Shown piece by piece: positions 47,329 to 56,789 of a DNA stretch of 56,789 nucleotides. A program made the position numbers and the translations under genes. The notes under the pieces are model-generated. The model saw only the letters and a program-made list of their open reading frames with translations, was not told the DNA's origin and searched no databases. The stretch lies in NCBI GenBank assembly GCA_947373605.1, contig CANBYM010000003.1, forward strand, positions 1 through 56,789, given 5' to 3'. The DNA comes from Comamonadaceae bacterium. Its GTDB lineage: Bacteria > Pseudomonadota > Gammaproteobacteria > Burkholderiales > Burkholderiaceae_C. Position 1 is the stretch's first letter. Every line of letters starts with the position of its first letter.

Positions 47329-48857
47329 GGCTTAGTCCCCGGTTGAACCGCGGGCTTCAGCGCGGGCGCCGGATCACTCGACCAGCCCCGGCAATCATAA
47401 AAATCAAATCCAGCCAATGGGTAGCCCAAGCGATGAACGTCCAGATGCTCGAGTAAGCGACAGGTTTGAAAACCGTGAGACCCTAACGGTGTCACGTAGG
47501 GCTGCTGCGACCAATCCACCAAGAGGGTATTACCGCCCACCGACAACTTGCCGGCCCACAGATCAAACTGATCGAACCGGTCTTCCAGCACATGCACCGG
47601 CAGGGGCCTCGCGTACCAGCCGATGCGACTGGCCAATGTCCAGTTTTGCACTGAGACCGAAGCCAGCCCCTCGGCATTTGCCAACGCCAGCGCCCGGGCA
47701 CCCGCCACGTCCCACCCGTGCAGATCGGCAAACGGATTGGGCGGATTGGTGTCTTGTGCGCTGGCGGCACGGCCGGCCATGAATGGCATGCCCCCACTCA
47801 CCATCAGCGCAAGTAGTCCGACACAGCCAAGCGCTTGCATCGTTATCAAGGTAGTGAAAAGCCAACGGCTGCGTGCCGACTGCCAATGCCGGGCCAGCGC
47901 CACGCCGGCAAACGGTGCCAGCGCCACCCAGGCCGGTGCAGTCCAATGGGGCAATCCAGTCCCGCCACCCGACAAAACCAGTAACACTACAGACGGAATC
48001 GCAAAAAACAAAATGATGGAGCGCTGTTGCTTTGCAACGCGGCCAAAGCCCGCAAAGCCACATAACAGCAACGGTCCATAAGCCACACACTGCACGAGCG
48101 CAAAGCGCAATGCATTACTCCACTCCCAGGCATTGCCGGAGCCGTGCTTGGCCTGGTAGCCGAAAGAGATCCATTGGTTCTGCGCATTCCAGATGCCCAC
48201 CGGCGATACCAGCACCAATGCAATAGCGACTGCCATCCAGAGGCCGGGACTGCAAAAAATCCGGATGCCGTGGGCATGCAACAGGCATGCCGCTACCGCC
48301 AGCGCCGAAAAAATGGCCGTGTATTTGCTAAGGCCCGACAGCCCTAACAACACACCCAACAGAATAAAATTTGACATGCTGGGAGTGGAACGACTTTGCA
48401 TCATGCGCAAAGTCAGCAGCATCAGCGCCGTTGACCAAAACATCAACAAGGTATCCGGCAACAACCCGATACCCAACACGTGCAGCAAAGGTGCCAAAAG
48501 CAGAACCACAACGGTCCACATGCCGCCATCGGGCGCGTCCGGTGCCAACACCATCGCAACACGCCGCGCGATCAGCACCGTCCCCAGCCACAACGCACCG
48601 GGGATCAGACGCAACACCACATCCGGCGCGCCAAGCGCCACCAGTGGCCACTGCACCCAACCCACCATGGGCGGGTGGTCAAAATAACTCAGCGCCAAAT
48701 GATTCGCGTAAAGGGCGTAATGGGCTTCGTCCACCGACAGTCCCAATACGGCACCCAAGGCAATGTGCAAAGCAACCGCCCCGATCAAGAGCCAGCGTGT
48801 GCGCAACGCTTTTGCATATCTGAAAAAATGTAAAGCCAATCCTGTGGGTCCATCCAT
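47325..48857 (-). CDS. GT39/ArnT-like membrane glycosyltransferase
   Basis: A 510-residue membrane protein with about 12 helices and a periplasmic C-terminal domain. The first periplasmic loop LSVDEAHYALYANHLALSYF followed by DHPPMVGWVQ carries the Asp-Glu pair typical of the PMT/ArnT superfamily, and the YFDHPP motif is characteristic. Such enzymes move a sugar from a polyprenyl phosphate donor to a lipid or protein. The linked PAP2 gene could recycle the released carrier. Acceptor unknown. Confidence 0.85.
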   Translation of the reverse strand: MDGPTGLALHFFRYAKALRTRWLLIGAVALHIALGAVLGLSVDEAHYALYANHLALSYFDHPPMVGWVQWPLVALGAPDVVLRLIPGALWLGTVLIARRVAMVLAPDAPDGGMWTVVVLLLAPLLHVLGIGLLPDTLLMFWSTALMLLTLRMMQSRSTPSMSNFILLGVLLGLSGLSKYTAIFSALAVAACLLHAHGIRIFCSPGLWMAVAIALVLVSPVGIWNAQNQWISFGYQAKHGSGNAWEWSNALRFALVQCVAYGPLLLCGFAGFGRVAKQQRSIILFFAIPSVVLLVLSGGGTGLPHWTAPAWVALAPFAGVALARHWQSARSRWLFTTLITMQALGCVGLLALMVSGGMPFMAGRAASAQDTNPPNPFADLHGWDVAGARALALANAEGLASVSVQNWTLASRIGWYARPLPVHVLEDRFDQFDLWAGKLSVGGNTLLVDWSQQPYVTPLGSHGFQTCRLLEHLDVHRLGYPLAGFDFYDCRGWSSDPAPALKPAVQPGTKP

Positions 48858-48899
48858 ACAATTGACACCAGTCTAAACCCCAAACAACAAGGACACCGG

Positions 48900-49091
48900 A
48901 TGCCAACCTATCACGTTGAAATGCTTGAAGGCCGTACGCTGGAGCAAAAGAAGAAACTGGTCGAAGAAATCACACGCGTCAGCGTCGAAGTGCTGGGCGG
49001 TTCGCCCGATTCGGTGGACATTCTTATCGTTGATGTAAAGCGTGAAAATTGGGCCACCGGCGGGGTACTCTGGACCGAACCGCGGGTGTAA
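48900..49091 (+). CDS. 4-oxalocrotonate tautomerase-family protein
   Basis: A 63-residue tautomerase. After removal of the initiator Met, Pro1 (MPTYHVEMLEGRTLEQKKKL) would be the catalytic base. ISR-like features follow, including VEVLGGSPDSVDILIVDV and a C-terminal Trp (NWATGG). Family members isomerise 2-hydroxymuconate or similar keto-enol acids. No meta-cleavage genes are nearby, so its substrate here is unclear. Confidence 0.88.
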   Translation: MPTYHVEMLEGRTLEQKKKLVEEITRVSVEVLGGSPDSVDILIVDVKRENWATGGVLWTEPRV

Positions 49092-49102
49092 ACTATTTAC
49101 CC

Positions 49103-49885
49103 ATGTGCCAACTGCTAGGAATGAACAGCCGCCTGCCAGCGAGTCTGACATTGAGTTTTACTGGCTTTTCGCAGCGCGGCGGCTGCACGGACCACCACTC
49201 CGACGGGTGGGGAATCGCCTTCTTCGAGAGTGACGGCAAAACGCCCGGCAAAGCAGCGCGGCACTTCGTAGACAAAGACAGCGCCTCCACCTCGCCCATA
49301 GCGCAAATGCTGCGCACCTACCCCATCAAAAGCCACAACGTGGTGGCCCACGTGCGCAAAGCAACCGTGGGTGCGGTGACTTTGGAGAACTGCCACCCAT
49401 TTGTGCGCGAGCTCTGGGGACACTATTGGTTTTTTGCCCACAACGGTGACTTGAAAGACTACGCACCCACCCTGCACGGCAGCTTCAAGCCGGTGGGCTC
49501 CACCGACAGCGAACTGGCGTTTTGCTGGCTATTGCAAGAGCTGAACAAGTCGCATGCCTCCATGCCGCCTGTGGAAGAACTCTCAAAAACGCTGGCGGAG
49601 CTGGCCCCCAAGGTCGCCAAGCACGGCACGTTTAATTTCCTGTTGAGCAATGGTCAGGCACTGTGGGCGCACGCCAGCACCAACCTGCACTATGTGCAGC
49701 GCCAGCATCCATTTGATACGGTGCAACTCAAGGACGAAGACGTGAGTGTGGACCTGTCCGAGCTGAATGGCCCGGACGACAAACTGGTCATCGTCGTCAC
49801 GCAACCTTTAACCACCAACGAGAACTGGGTGGCCATGGCGCCCGGCGAGCTGCGGGTGTTCAAAGAAGGTTGCCTGCTGCGCTGA
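49103..49885 (+). CDS. Class II glutamine amidotransferase (YafJ-like)
   Basis: A 260-residue protein that starts MCQLLGMNSRLP, so Cys2 becomes the N-terminal nucleophile once Met is removed. Glutaminase motifs DHHSDGWGIAFF, VVAHVRKATVG and WFFAHNGDLKDY are intact. It lacks a separate synthase domain, as in E. coli YafJ. It probably hydrolyses glutamine or a gamma-glutamyl compound; the substrate is unknown. Upstream in-frame starts would bury Cys2 and are rejected. It starts 11 bp after the tautomerase gene. Confidence 0.88.
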   Translation: MCQLLGMNSRLPASLTLSFTGFSQRGGCTDHHSDGWGIAFFESDGKTPGKAARHFVDKDSASTSPIAQMLRTYPIKSHNVVAHVRKATVGAVTLENCHPFVRELWGHYWFFAHNGDLKDYAPTLHGSFKPVGSTDSELAFCWLLQELNKSHASMPPVEELSKTLAELAPKVAKHGTFNFLLSNGQALWAHASTNLHYVQRQHPFDTVQLKDEDVSVDLSELNGPDDKLVIVVTQPLTTNENWVAMAPGELRVFKEGCLLR

Positions 49886-49918
49886 AATGCCACATCGCAG
49901 CCAGACGGGCGCGATTTT

Positions 49919-50878
49919 TCAGGCAGCCATTTGCGCTTCAAGCGCATCGATAAACATAGCGGCCACATCAAAACCGGTTTGGTCGGTAATTTCCTGAAAA
50001 CAGGTCGGACTGGTGACGTTGATCTCGGTCAGGCTGTCACCGATAACGTCCAGGCCCACCAGCAGTAAACCACGCGCCGCAAGTACCGGACCCAAGGCCT
50101 CTGCAATGGCACGGTCGGACGGGCTAGTCGCCTGCGCAACACCCTTGCCACCGACGGCCAGATTGCCGCGCACTTCACCGCCTTGCGGAATGCGCGCCAG
50201 ACAGTAGGGGACCGGCTTGCCGCCGATCACCAGCACGCGCTTGTCGCCAAGTTCAATAGCAGGCAAAAACTTCTGCACCATGATAGTTTGCGCGCCGTCC
50301 TGGTTCAGTGTTTCTATGATGCCACCCAGGTTCAGCCCGTCTTCTTTGACACGGAAGATGCCGGTGCCGCCCATACCGTCCAAGGGTTTGAGAATGATGT
50401 CCTTGTGCTCGGCGTGAAAGCGGCGCACGTCCGCAGCATCGCGTGTGACGAGGGTGGGGCCGATGAATTGCGGAAACTCCAGAATCGCCAATTTCTCGGG
50501 GTGGTCGCGCAGTGCACGCGGTTTGTTAAAAACCCGCGCACCTTCGCGCTCGGCCTGCTCCAGCAAATGCGTGGCGTAAAAAAACTCGCTGTCAAAGGGC
50601 GGGTCTTTGCGCATGATGATGCAGTCGAAATCTTTCAGCGCCTGTGCGCGCTCGTCGGGTTTGCTTTGCGCTGCTGTGAACCAAACGTCGGGATTACCGG
50701 TCAGCGTAATGTCGCGCACATACGCCGTAACCACACCGCCGCGCAGCCACATGATGTCCTTGGGCTCACACGCCGCAAGCGTATTACCGCGCCGCTGCGC
50801 TTCGCGCATCATGGCAAAGGTAGTGTCTTTGTAAATCTTGAACGACTCCAGCGGGTCGGCAACAAAAAGGATATTCAT
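49919..50878 (-). CDS. gshB: Glutathione synthetase
   Basis: A 319-residue ATP-grasp enzyme that joins gamma-glutamylcysteine and glycine to make glutathione. Family signatures are visible: MRKDPPFDSEFFYATHLLE, FNKPRALRDHPEKL, LKPLDGMGGTGIFRV and NVTSPTCFQEI. Length is normal. It is the last gene of a minus-strand block with gshA at the front; benE ends 69 bp upstream, with a 12-bp GC palindrome (GCCCGGCCGGGC, 50914-50925) in the gap. Confidence 0.95.
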   Translation of the reverse strand: MNILFVADPLESFKIYKDTTFAMMREAQRRGNTLAACEPKDIMWLRGGVVTAYVRDITLTGNPDVWFTAAQSKPDERAQALKDFDCIIMRKDPPFDSEFFYATHLLEQAEREGARVFNKPRALRDHPEKLAILEFPQFIGPTLVTRDAADVRRFHAEHKDIILKPLDGMGGTGIFRVKEDGLNLGGIIETLNQDGAQTIMVQKFLPAIELGDKRVLVIGGKPVPYCLARIPQGGEVRGNLAVGGKGVAQATSPSDRAIAEALGPVLAARGLLLVGLDVIGDSLTEINVTSPTCFQEITDQTGFDVAAMFIDALEAQMAA

Positions 50879-50947
50879 AAATCAGAGTAAATGGTTATCG
50901 AATAGTCGGCCAAGCCCGGCCGGGCAGTGACTGAATAGCAGCCAAGT

Positions 50948-52156
50948 TCAATCGCTGTAATGCTGAACGGCCAGTGCAATCGCACCGGCCACCACGCCCC
51001 AGAATGCCGAGCCTACACCAGCCACAACAACCCCGCTGAGCGTGACCAAAAAGGTGATGATGGCAGCCTCGCGGTTGGCATCATTGTCCAGGGCGACTTT
51101 CAGCGCACCGGCAATCGTGCTCAGCAGCGCAAGGCCGGCAATGGCGGCCACCAGCTCTCTGGGAAACGCCGTGAGCACGCCGATAATGGTGGCGCCAAAC
51201 AAGCCGATCAGAATGTAAATTGCGCCACAGGAAGCGGAGGCGGTGTAACGGCGTTGCGGGTCTTGGTGCGCTTCCGGCCCCATGCAAATGGCCGCCGTGA
51301 TGGCGCTCAGATTGAGTGCATACGCACCAAAGGGTGCCAGCAACAATGTGGTGACACCGGTCAGCGTAATGACCTTGGAGATGGGAATGCCGGCGTCACC
51401 GCCGCGGGCACGCTCGTCGCCAAAACCCGCGGCCTGAATGGCGGCTACACCGGGCAGATTTTGCGACGCCATCGTGACAATAAACAGGGGCAAAGACAAA
51501 CTCACAAAGGCCGCAACGGAAAACGCCGGAGTTACCCACACGGGATAGGTCAAACCAAAACGAATATCGGTGCGGTTAAAGCCGGTGGTCAGGGAGACCA
51601 TCGCCACGGCAACCAGCAAGGTGGCGGGGACGGCGTAACGCGGGGACACACGCTTGCCCACCAGATAGGTCAGCAGCATGACTACCACCAGCGGCAGCGC
51701 CGTCTGCGCAGCAGAAAAACCGTTCAACCCGAAACGCGCCAGAACACCGGCCAACAGCGCGGATGCCACCGCCACAGGTATGCGCTTCATGATGCGTTCA
51801 AACCAGCCGGTAGCGCCCGCCAGCACGATGATCAAAGCGCACAGCATGAAGGCACCCACCGCATCCGACATGTTGTAGCCGCCGGCCAATCCCGCACTGG
51901 CCAGTACGGCGGCACCAGGTGTGCTCCATGCCACCATGATGGGTTTACGTAACCAGATAGACGGCACCAGCGAGCACAGCCCCATGCCTAGGCCAAGGGC
52001 CCACATCCAGGAAGCCATGACATCCGCCGTGGCACCAAACGCCTGCGCCGCCTGGAACACGATGGCCACGGAGCTGGTAAAGCCCACCAGCACGGCGACA
52101 AAGCCAGCCGTGAAAGCGGAAAGGCTCAGGTCTTTAAGGAACTTCAAGATGCCCAA
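50948..52156 (-). CDS. benE: BenE-family benzoate:H+ symporter
   Basis: A 402-residue inner-membrane transporter with 10-12 helices, related to BenE of Acinetobacter, which imports benzoate with protons. Characteristic stretches are STPGAAVLASAGLAGGYNMS and QNLPGVAAIQAAGFGDE. It could supply aromatic acids to the CoA-ligase pathway at 9.6-18.7 kb, but no genetic link is visible. It lies between kup and gshB with only 12 bp to kup. Confidence 0.9.
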   Translation of the reverse strand: MGILKFLKDLSLSAFTAGFVAVLVGFTSSVAIVFQAAQAFGATADVMASWMWALGLGMGLCSLVPSIWLRKPIMVAWSTPGAAVLASAGLAGGYNMSDAVGAFMLCALIIVLAGATGWFERIMKRIPVAVASALLAGVLARFGLNGFSAAQTALPLVVVMLLTYLVGKRVSPRYAVPATLLVAVAMVSLTTGFNRTDIRFGLTYPVWVTPAFSVAAFVSLSLPLFIVTMASQNLPGVAAIQAAGFGDERARGGDAGIPISKVITLTGVTTLLLAPFGAYALNLSAITAAICMGPEAHQDPQRRYTASASCGAIYILIGLFGATIIGVLTAFPRELVAAIAGLALLSTIAGALKVALDNDANREAAIITFLVTLSGVVVAGVGSAFWGVVAGAIALAVQHYSD

Positions 52157-52168
52157 CGCCAGCCAAAG

Positions 52169-54073
52169 TTAAATCTCAATTTTGGAGCCCAGCTCCACCA
52201 CCGAGTTGCTAGGCAAGTTCAGGAAGCTGGCCGCACCACTGGCGTTGTGGTGCATGGACGCGAACAGTTTTTCGCGCCACGGTGCCATACCCTCGCCCAA
52301 AGTCGGCACTACCGTGTCACGCGAGAGGAAGTAGCTGGTGGTCATGTTGTTGAGTTCACAGCCACGGCCCTTGATTTGCTGCAGTGCTTTGGGAATGTCA
52401 GGGTCATTTTTAAACCCATAGTGAATGATTACCTGCCAGCAGTCGTGGCCCAGCGATTCAATCTCAATGCGTTTGTCCAGTCCGATCCACGGCACTTCAT
52501 GACTGCGCACGGTCACAAACAAATTATTGGCGTGCAGCACCTTGTTGTGCTTGAGGTTATGCAGCAAGGCATTGGGCACCGTACCAGTCTCGGCCGTAAG
52601 AAATACGGCTGTACCTTCCACGCGCACCGGCGGGCTGACAAACACGGCTTCGAGGAAACTCGGCAAGTCCAGTGAATCGGCTTTGAGTTTCTGGTTGAGT
52701 AAACGGCGACCGTCTTTCCAGGTTGCCATGACAATGTACAAGCCTGCCGCCATGACCAAAGGGAACCAGCCGCCTTGCGCGATTTTCAGCAAATTGGATG
52801 CAAAGAAGCTGGCATCGATGATAAAGAAAATGCCTGTCGATACAACACACAGCCACAGCGGATAGCCCCATCCGTAACGCACTACAAAGAAGGTCATACC
52901 GGTAGTGATGATCATCACCATGCTGACCGAAATTCCATAGGCTGCGGCAAGCGCCGATGAGCTTCCGAACAGCCCGATCGCAACGACAACGCCACCCAGC
53001 AAGGTCCAGTTCACCGCAGGAATATAAATTTGTCCAGTGTCTTTAATGGAGGTGTGCAGAATCGACAGCCGCGGCAGGAAGCCCAACTGAATCGTTTGCT
53101 TGGTCGCAGAAAATGCACCGGATATCAACGCCTGCGACGCAATCACGGTGGCGGCCGTAGCCAGAATCACCATGGGCAACAAAGCCCAATCCGGCATCAT
53201 TTTGAAAAACGGGTTGTCCGCCATTTTCGGGTCGGCTAAAACCAAGGCACCTTGCCCGAAATAATTGAGCACCAATGAGGGCATCACGAGGCCGAACCAG
53301 GCAATGCGAATGGGCTGCTTGCCGAAGTGACCCATGTCAGCGTATAGCGCTTCGGCGCCGGTCAGGCAGAGGAACACCGCACCCAGGGTCAAAAATGCAA
53401 GGTGGTAGTGCGCTATCGAAAACTGCACTGCGTAAATCGGTGATATCGCCAGCAACACACTGGGATTGCGCACCACATGAAACAGGCCCAGTGCGCCGAT
53501 AGCGACAAACCAGACCACGGTAATCGGGCCGAAGAAACGACCGATATCACCCGTACCACGCCGCTGGACCATAAACAGCGCTACCAACACCAACAAGGAA
53601 ATCGGCACGACATAAGGGTTGGCTGCAGGCGTCAATATTTCAAGACCTTCCACCGCCGAAAGCACAGAAATTGCAGGCGTGATCACACCGTCGCCGAAAA
53701 ACAAGGCAACGCCAAAGACACCCAGTATGACCAGCGTGCTGCGTACCTTGGGCGTGTCCTTGGTGGATAGCGAAGCCAGCGCCAGTAGCGCCATGAGCCC
53801 GCCCTCACCACTATTGTCGGCACGCATTATGAGCACGACGTACTTGATGGAGACAACGACAGTCAATGCCCAAAAAAACAATGACAAAACCCCCAGAATA
53901 TTGTCTTGCGTAATTGGCACGTGGCCACTCACAAAGACCTCCTTGAAGGCATACAGAACACTGGTTCCGATGTCACCGTACACAACACCGATGGCGCCCA
54001 GAGTAAGCGCCGCAAGAGACGATTTAGAAGCTGACACAAATTCACCCGGCTCTATATCTCGTCCGGGTTCCAT
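52169..54073 (-). CDS. kup: KUP/Trk-type low-affinity potassium transporter
   Basis: A 634-residue potassium transporter with 12 helices (about residues 20-450) and a soluble C-terminal domain (about 460-634). The N-terminal signature [20 protein letters not shown] is typical. [17 protein letters not shown] and [16 protein letters not shown] belong to the conserved transport core. It sits between gshA and benE in the same orientation, which may reflect shared control with glutathione synthesis (inference). Confidence 0.95.
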   Translation of the reverse strand: MEPGRDIEPGEFVSASKSSLAALTLGAIGVVYGDIGTSVLYAFKEVFVSGHVPITQDNILGVLSLFFWALTVVVSIKYVVLIMRADNSGEGGLMALLALASLSTKDTPKVRSTLVILGVFGVALFFGDGVITPAISVLSAVEGLEILTPAANPYVVPISLLVLVALFMVQRRGTGDIGRFFGPITVVWFVAIGALGLFHVVRNPSVLLAISPIYAVQFSIAHYHLAFLTLGAVFLCLTGAEALYADMGHFGKQPIRIAWFGLVMPSLVLNYFGQGALVLADPKMADNPFFKMMPDWALLPMVILATAATVIASQALISGAFSATKQTIQLGFLPRLSILHTSIKDTGQIYIPAVNWTLLGGVVVAIGLFGSSSALAAAYGISVSMVMIITTGMTFFVVRYGWGYPLWLCVVSTGIFFIIDASFFASNLLKIAQGGWFPLVMAAGLYIVMATWKDGRRLLNQKLKADSLDLPSFLEAVFVSPPVRVEGTAVFLTAETGTVPNALLHNLKHNKVLHANNLFVTVRSHEVPWIGLDKRIEIESLGHDCWQVIIHYGFKNDPDIPKALQQIKGRGCELNNMTTSYFLSRDTVVPTLGEGMAPWREKLFASMHHNASGAASFLNLPSNSVVELGSKIEI

Positions 54074-54220
54074 TCCATTCGGGAGCGCTATTTTGCGCTT
54101 GCGGCACCTCTATTACGGTGCCATTGGCCCAAATATTTACGCCAAATGCACCATGTTGCGGCGCAGCAACTGCTGATTTTGTACATAACAGTTAGAGCTG
54201 GCAGCCCTCTGCAATTCCAG

Positions 54221-55510
54221 CTAATCGTACTGCTCGGCGTCCGGATCAGTGGATTCAAGTTCATAACTTGCCGCCAGCATGGCCAGCCGCGCAATGACAC
54301 CGTACATATAAAAGCGGTTGGGTGCACTGGCACCCGGGCGCACGCCAGGTTGTGGCAGCTGGGCACTTTCGGCAAATGCCAAAGGTACATAAGCGGATCC
54401 CGGTGCGCACAAATCTTCATCCACACTCCGCTCGGCGTGGATCCGGTAAAAGCCACCCACGACGTAGCGGTCCATCATGTAGACCACGGGCTCGGCCACC
54501 GCGTCGTGCATGCGTTCATGGGTGAGCACGCCTTCCTGCAAAATCAATTCCTGTGCGCCGCTGACCAACCCTATCGCTCCCGCACGGGCTTTTTGGATCA
54601 GTGCCGGCAAGTCTTTGACATCGCGCACCGTCATCAAGCCTGCACTGCTGCCCCGGTTGTCGGCCTTGACCACGACGAATGACTTTTCCTTGATGCCGTA
54701 TTCCTTGTACTTCTTCTTGATGCGCGCCATCAGGGTTTCGACCCGCCCAGTAAGTGCCTGCACACCTTCTGCGGTGCCCAGATCCACGCTACCGCATTTT
54801 TCAAACATGGGATTGATCAGCCAGGGGTCGGCGCCAATCAACTTGCCAAAGCGCTTGGCGACCTCTTCATAGATTTTGAAATAAGTGCTTTTGCGCCGCG
54901 TTGACCAGCTGCCATGCAAGGGCGGCAGCAGGTACTGTTCGTGCAGTTCTTCGAGAATGCCGGGCACACCAGTGGACAAATCGTTGTTTAGCAGGATGGT
55001 GCAGGGATCAAAGTCCTTAACGCCCAAACGACCCTTGATACGAATGGCCGGCTCCAGGGTGATGCTTTCGCCATCCGGCAGCGCGATGGTGGTAGCCTTT
55101 TTCACATCCGGGCTGATGGAGCCGATGCGCACATTGAGACCGGCCATGTGAAAAATGCGGCGCAACTGCGCCAGATTGCTCAAATAAAACGTGTTGCGCG
55201 TGTTGTTTTCGGGAACGATGAGCAGGTTGCGCGCTTCAGGACAAATTTTTTCAATGGCCGCCATGGCTGCCTGCACGGCCAAAGGCAGCATGGGCTTGGT
55301 CAGGTTGTTCCAGCCAGTGGGATACAAGTCGGTGTCTACCGGAGCGAGCTTGAAACCCGAATTGCGCACGTCGACCGAGGTGTAAAAGGGCGGCGTGTGC
55401 TCCATCCACTCCAGGCGAAACCATCGCTCAATGGCGGGCATGGAGTCCAGTAGGCGTTGTTCTAACTCATTAGTCGGGCCCGTCAGGGCAGTCACCAAGT
55501 GGGGAACCAT
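54221..55510 (-). CDS. gshA: Glutamate-cysteine ligase, proteobacterial (ferrooxidans) type
   Basis: A 429-residue enzyme for the first step of glutathione synthesis. It belongs to the shorter family typical of beta-proteobacteria, not the E. coli type: GWNNLTKPMLPLAVQA, VPENNTRNTFYLSNLAQLR, FVVVKADNRGSSAGLMTVRD and VGGFYRIHAERSVDEDLCAP are recognisable. The kup start lies 147 bp beyond its stop; that gap has a short hairpin-like repeat (GGCACC-N8-GGTGCC, 54103-54122). gshB lies 3.3 kb downstream. Confidence 0.92.
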   Translation of the reverse strand: MVPHLVTALTGPTNELEQRLLDSMPAIERWFRLEWMEHTPPFYTSVDVRNSGFKLAPVDTDLYPTGWNNLTKPMLPLAVQAAMAAIEKICPEARNLLIVPENNTRNTFYLSNLAQLRRIFHMAGLNVRIGSISPDVKKATTIALPDGESITLEPAIRIKGRLGVKDFDPCTILLNNDLSTGVPGILEELHEQYLLPPLHGSWSTRRKSTYFKIYEEVAKRFGKLIGADPWLINPMFEKCGSVDLGTAEGVQALTGRVETLMARIKKKYKEYGIKEKSFVVVKADNRGSSAGLMTVRDVKDLPALIQKARAGAIGLVSGAQELILQEGVLTHERMHDAVAEPVVYMMDRYVVGGFYRIHAERSVDEDLCAPGSAYVPLAFAESAQLPQPGVRPGASAPNRFYMYGVIARLAMLAASYELESTDPDAEQYD

Positions 55511-55616
55511 GTTTATATTGCTTTCACGAAAGGTACGCCCATTCTAGGCAGGCCTTTTAGATGAAGCAAAGCGCCATAAGTTCAAGGCGCGCAAAGCAAT
55601 TTATGCAATTGCGAAT

Positions 55617-56789
55617 TCAGACGCGCACTTCACCTTCGCCCAGAACTACGTACTTGAGCGAGGTAAGACCTTCAATACCGACAGGCCCGCGGGCATGGAA
55701 TTTGTCGGTGCTAATGCCGATCTCGGCACCCAGCCCGTACTCAAAGCCATCGGCAAAGCGGGTGCTTGTGTTCACCATCACGCTTGCCGAATCCACTTCA
55801 CGTAAAAAGCGCTGGGCGTGCATATGGTCTCGCGTGAGGATAGCGTCGGTGTGGTGGCTGCTGTACTGATTGATGTGGGCAATAGCCTCGTCCAGCCCCT
55901 GCACCACCTTAACACTGATGACAGGCGCAAGGTATTCCTCGTACCAGTCCTGCTCCGTCGCATCGGCCAGCTTGGCACCTGGAACCGCTTGCAAGATCGC
56001 CCGACCCTGCGCGCAGACACGCATCTCCACGCCTTTGTCAGCGTAAACCTTGCCGATCAGCGGCAAAAACTCCGCCGCCACGCCGCGCGCCACCAGCAAA
56101 CCTTCGGCCGCATTGCAGGGGCTGTATTTGTTTGTCTTGGCGTTGTCAGCCACTTTGACGGCCATGTCCACATCACAGGGATCATCCACATACACATGGC
56201 AATTGCCATCCAGATGCTTGATCACCGGCACTTTGGCATCACGACTGATGCGCTCAATCAAGCCCTTGCCGCCGCGAGGAATTATCACATCCACATACTG
56301 CGGCATGGCGATGAGCTGGCCCACCACTTCGCGGTCCGTGGTTTGCACCAGTTGCACCGCATCGGACGGCAGACCACTGTCGGCAAGTGCCTTTTGCACC
56401 AATTTGGCCAGTGCTTTATTAGACTCAATGGCCTCCGAGCCACCACGCAAAATGCAGGCGTTGCCGCTTTTGATGGACAAGCTGGCAGCCTCGATCGTCA
56501 CATTAGGTCGGCTTTCGAAAATCATGCCGAACACACCGATGGGCACCCGCATCTGGCCCACCCGGATACCACTGGGCTGCTGCTTCATGCCGATGATTTC
56601 GCCGATCACGTCAGCCATCGCGGCCAGTTGCTCGCAACCCAAGGCACAGGTTTCCAGCACCTTGGGCGTGAGCTTGAGCCGGTCCACCATGGGCGCAGAC
56701 AGACCATTGGCCAAGGCGCGTTCCAGGTCTTTGGCGTTGTCGACTTGCAGCGCCTGCATGTTTTCCCGCAGCAAGACTGCAAGCCTCTT
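55617..56789 (-). CDS. proA: Gamma-glutamyl phosphate reductase (start outside window)
   Basis: The last 390 residues of ProA, which reduces gamma-glutamyl phosphate to glutamate semialdehyde in proline synthesis. The reading frame is open to the right edge ([15 protein letters not shown]), and a typical ProA has about 30 more residues, so the true start lies beyond. NADPH-fold and active-site segments are intact: [30 protein letters not shown] and the catalytic Cys in [13 protein letters not shown]. Same orientation as gshA, 107 bp upstream of it. Confidence 0.95.
   Translation of the reverse strand, partial: KRLAVLLRENMQALQVDNAKDLERALANGLSAPMVDRLKLTPKVLETCALGCEQLAAMADVIGEIIGMKQQPSGIRVGQMRVPIGVFGMIFESRPNVTIEAASLSIKSGNACILRGGSEAIESNKALAKLVQKALADSGLPSDAVQLVQTTDREVVGQLIAMPQYVDVIIPRGGKGLIERISRDAKVPVIKHLDGNCHVYVDDPCDVDMAVKVADNAKTNKYSPCNAAEGLLVARGVAAEFLPLIGKVYADKGVEMRVCAQGRAILQAVPGAKLADATEQDWYEEYLAPVISVKVVQGLDEAIAHINQYSSHHTDAILTRDHMHAQRFLREVDSASVMVNTSTRFADGFEYGLGAEIGISTDKFHARGPVGIEGLTSLKYVVLGEGEVRV

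Noticed and set aside
50914..50925. GCCCGGCCGGGC palindrome before gshB
   Set aside because: Too short for a confident terminator, with no T run; could arise by chance in GC-rich DNA.
50960..51952. 330-codon open frame on the plus strand
   Set aside because: Antisense to benE and rich in Gly, Arg and Gln, as expected from reading a membrane-protein gene backwards.
54103..54122. GGCACC-N8-GGTGCC repeat between gshA and kup
   Set aside because: Six-bp arms with an 8-nt loop and no U tract; not enough for a terminator or riboswitch call.

Overview
The window looks like a chromosomal segment of a betaproteobacterium, probably Burkholderiales and most likely Comamonadaceae (inference). Supporting evidence: the proteobacterial-type glutamate-cysteine ligase gshA with gshB nearby, a type III pantothenate kinase, a fused isobutyryl-CoA mutase (IcmF), a protein kinase fused to a universal stress domain, and GC-rich, densely packed genes. 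No rRNA, tRNA or CRISPR array is visible.

Region 1 (1-4.6 kb) is a decayed, lower-GC stretch. It holds an intact OxlT-like oxalate/formate antiporter, a 5' remnant of fdhD, an AT-rich pair of unknown genes, a dead IS5-family transposase and a long AT-rich gap. Region 2 (4.6-9.6 kb) carries a DMT transporter with a His-rich tail, pirin, an M14 carboxypeptidase, DbpA RNA helicase and a small unknown protein.

Region 3 (9.6-19.7 kb) is the metabolic centrepiece: an eight-gene minus-strand operon for aerobic, CoA-dependent degradation of 2-aminobenzoate (anthranilate) or a close relative. In transcription order it encodes a two-domain monooxygenase/reductase, an SDR, a MarR regulator, a crotonase, an acyl-CoA dehydrogenase, an aryl-CoA ligase, a RidA-family protein and a glutaryl-CoA dehydrogenase. 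An arylformamidase-like hydrolase is transcribed divergently, and a perfect 20-bp palindrome lies between the two units. The hydrolase suggests tryptophan as the source of anthranilate. The RidA-like protein has lost the usual carboxylate-binding Arg, and the crotonase has lost the usual hydratase glutamates. Both changes fit a specialised CoA-thioester route.

Region 4 (19.8-25.5 kb) has a hemolysin III-family protein, a frameshifted HD-domain gene, a cytoplasmic PAS histidine kinase with its NarL-type regulator, and a PAS-GGDEF-EAL protein. Region 5 (25.5-40 kb) is mixed metabolism: icmF under a perfect 22-bp palindrome, a persulfide dioxygenase-rhodanese fusion, coaX, an FMN hydroxy-acid oxidase, an orphan pilin-accessory protein, an M20 amidohydrolase, a molybdopterin oxidoreductase, an LLM flavoprotein, PAP2 and a D-amino-acid dehydrogenase-like protein.

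Region 6 (40-45 kb) is a compact signalling cluster: a metallophosphatase overlapping a kinase-USP fusion, a 57-residue membrane protein and an SrkA-type kinase, facing a membrane protein with a cyclic-nucleotide-binding domain. Region 7 (45-57 kb) holds cell-envelope genes (DUF3617, GT39, PAP2), a tautomerase, a class II glutamine amidotransferase, the gshA-kup-benE-gshB block and a proA gene cut by the window edge.
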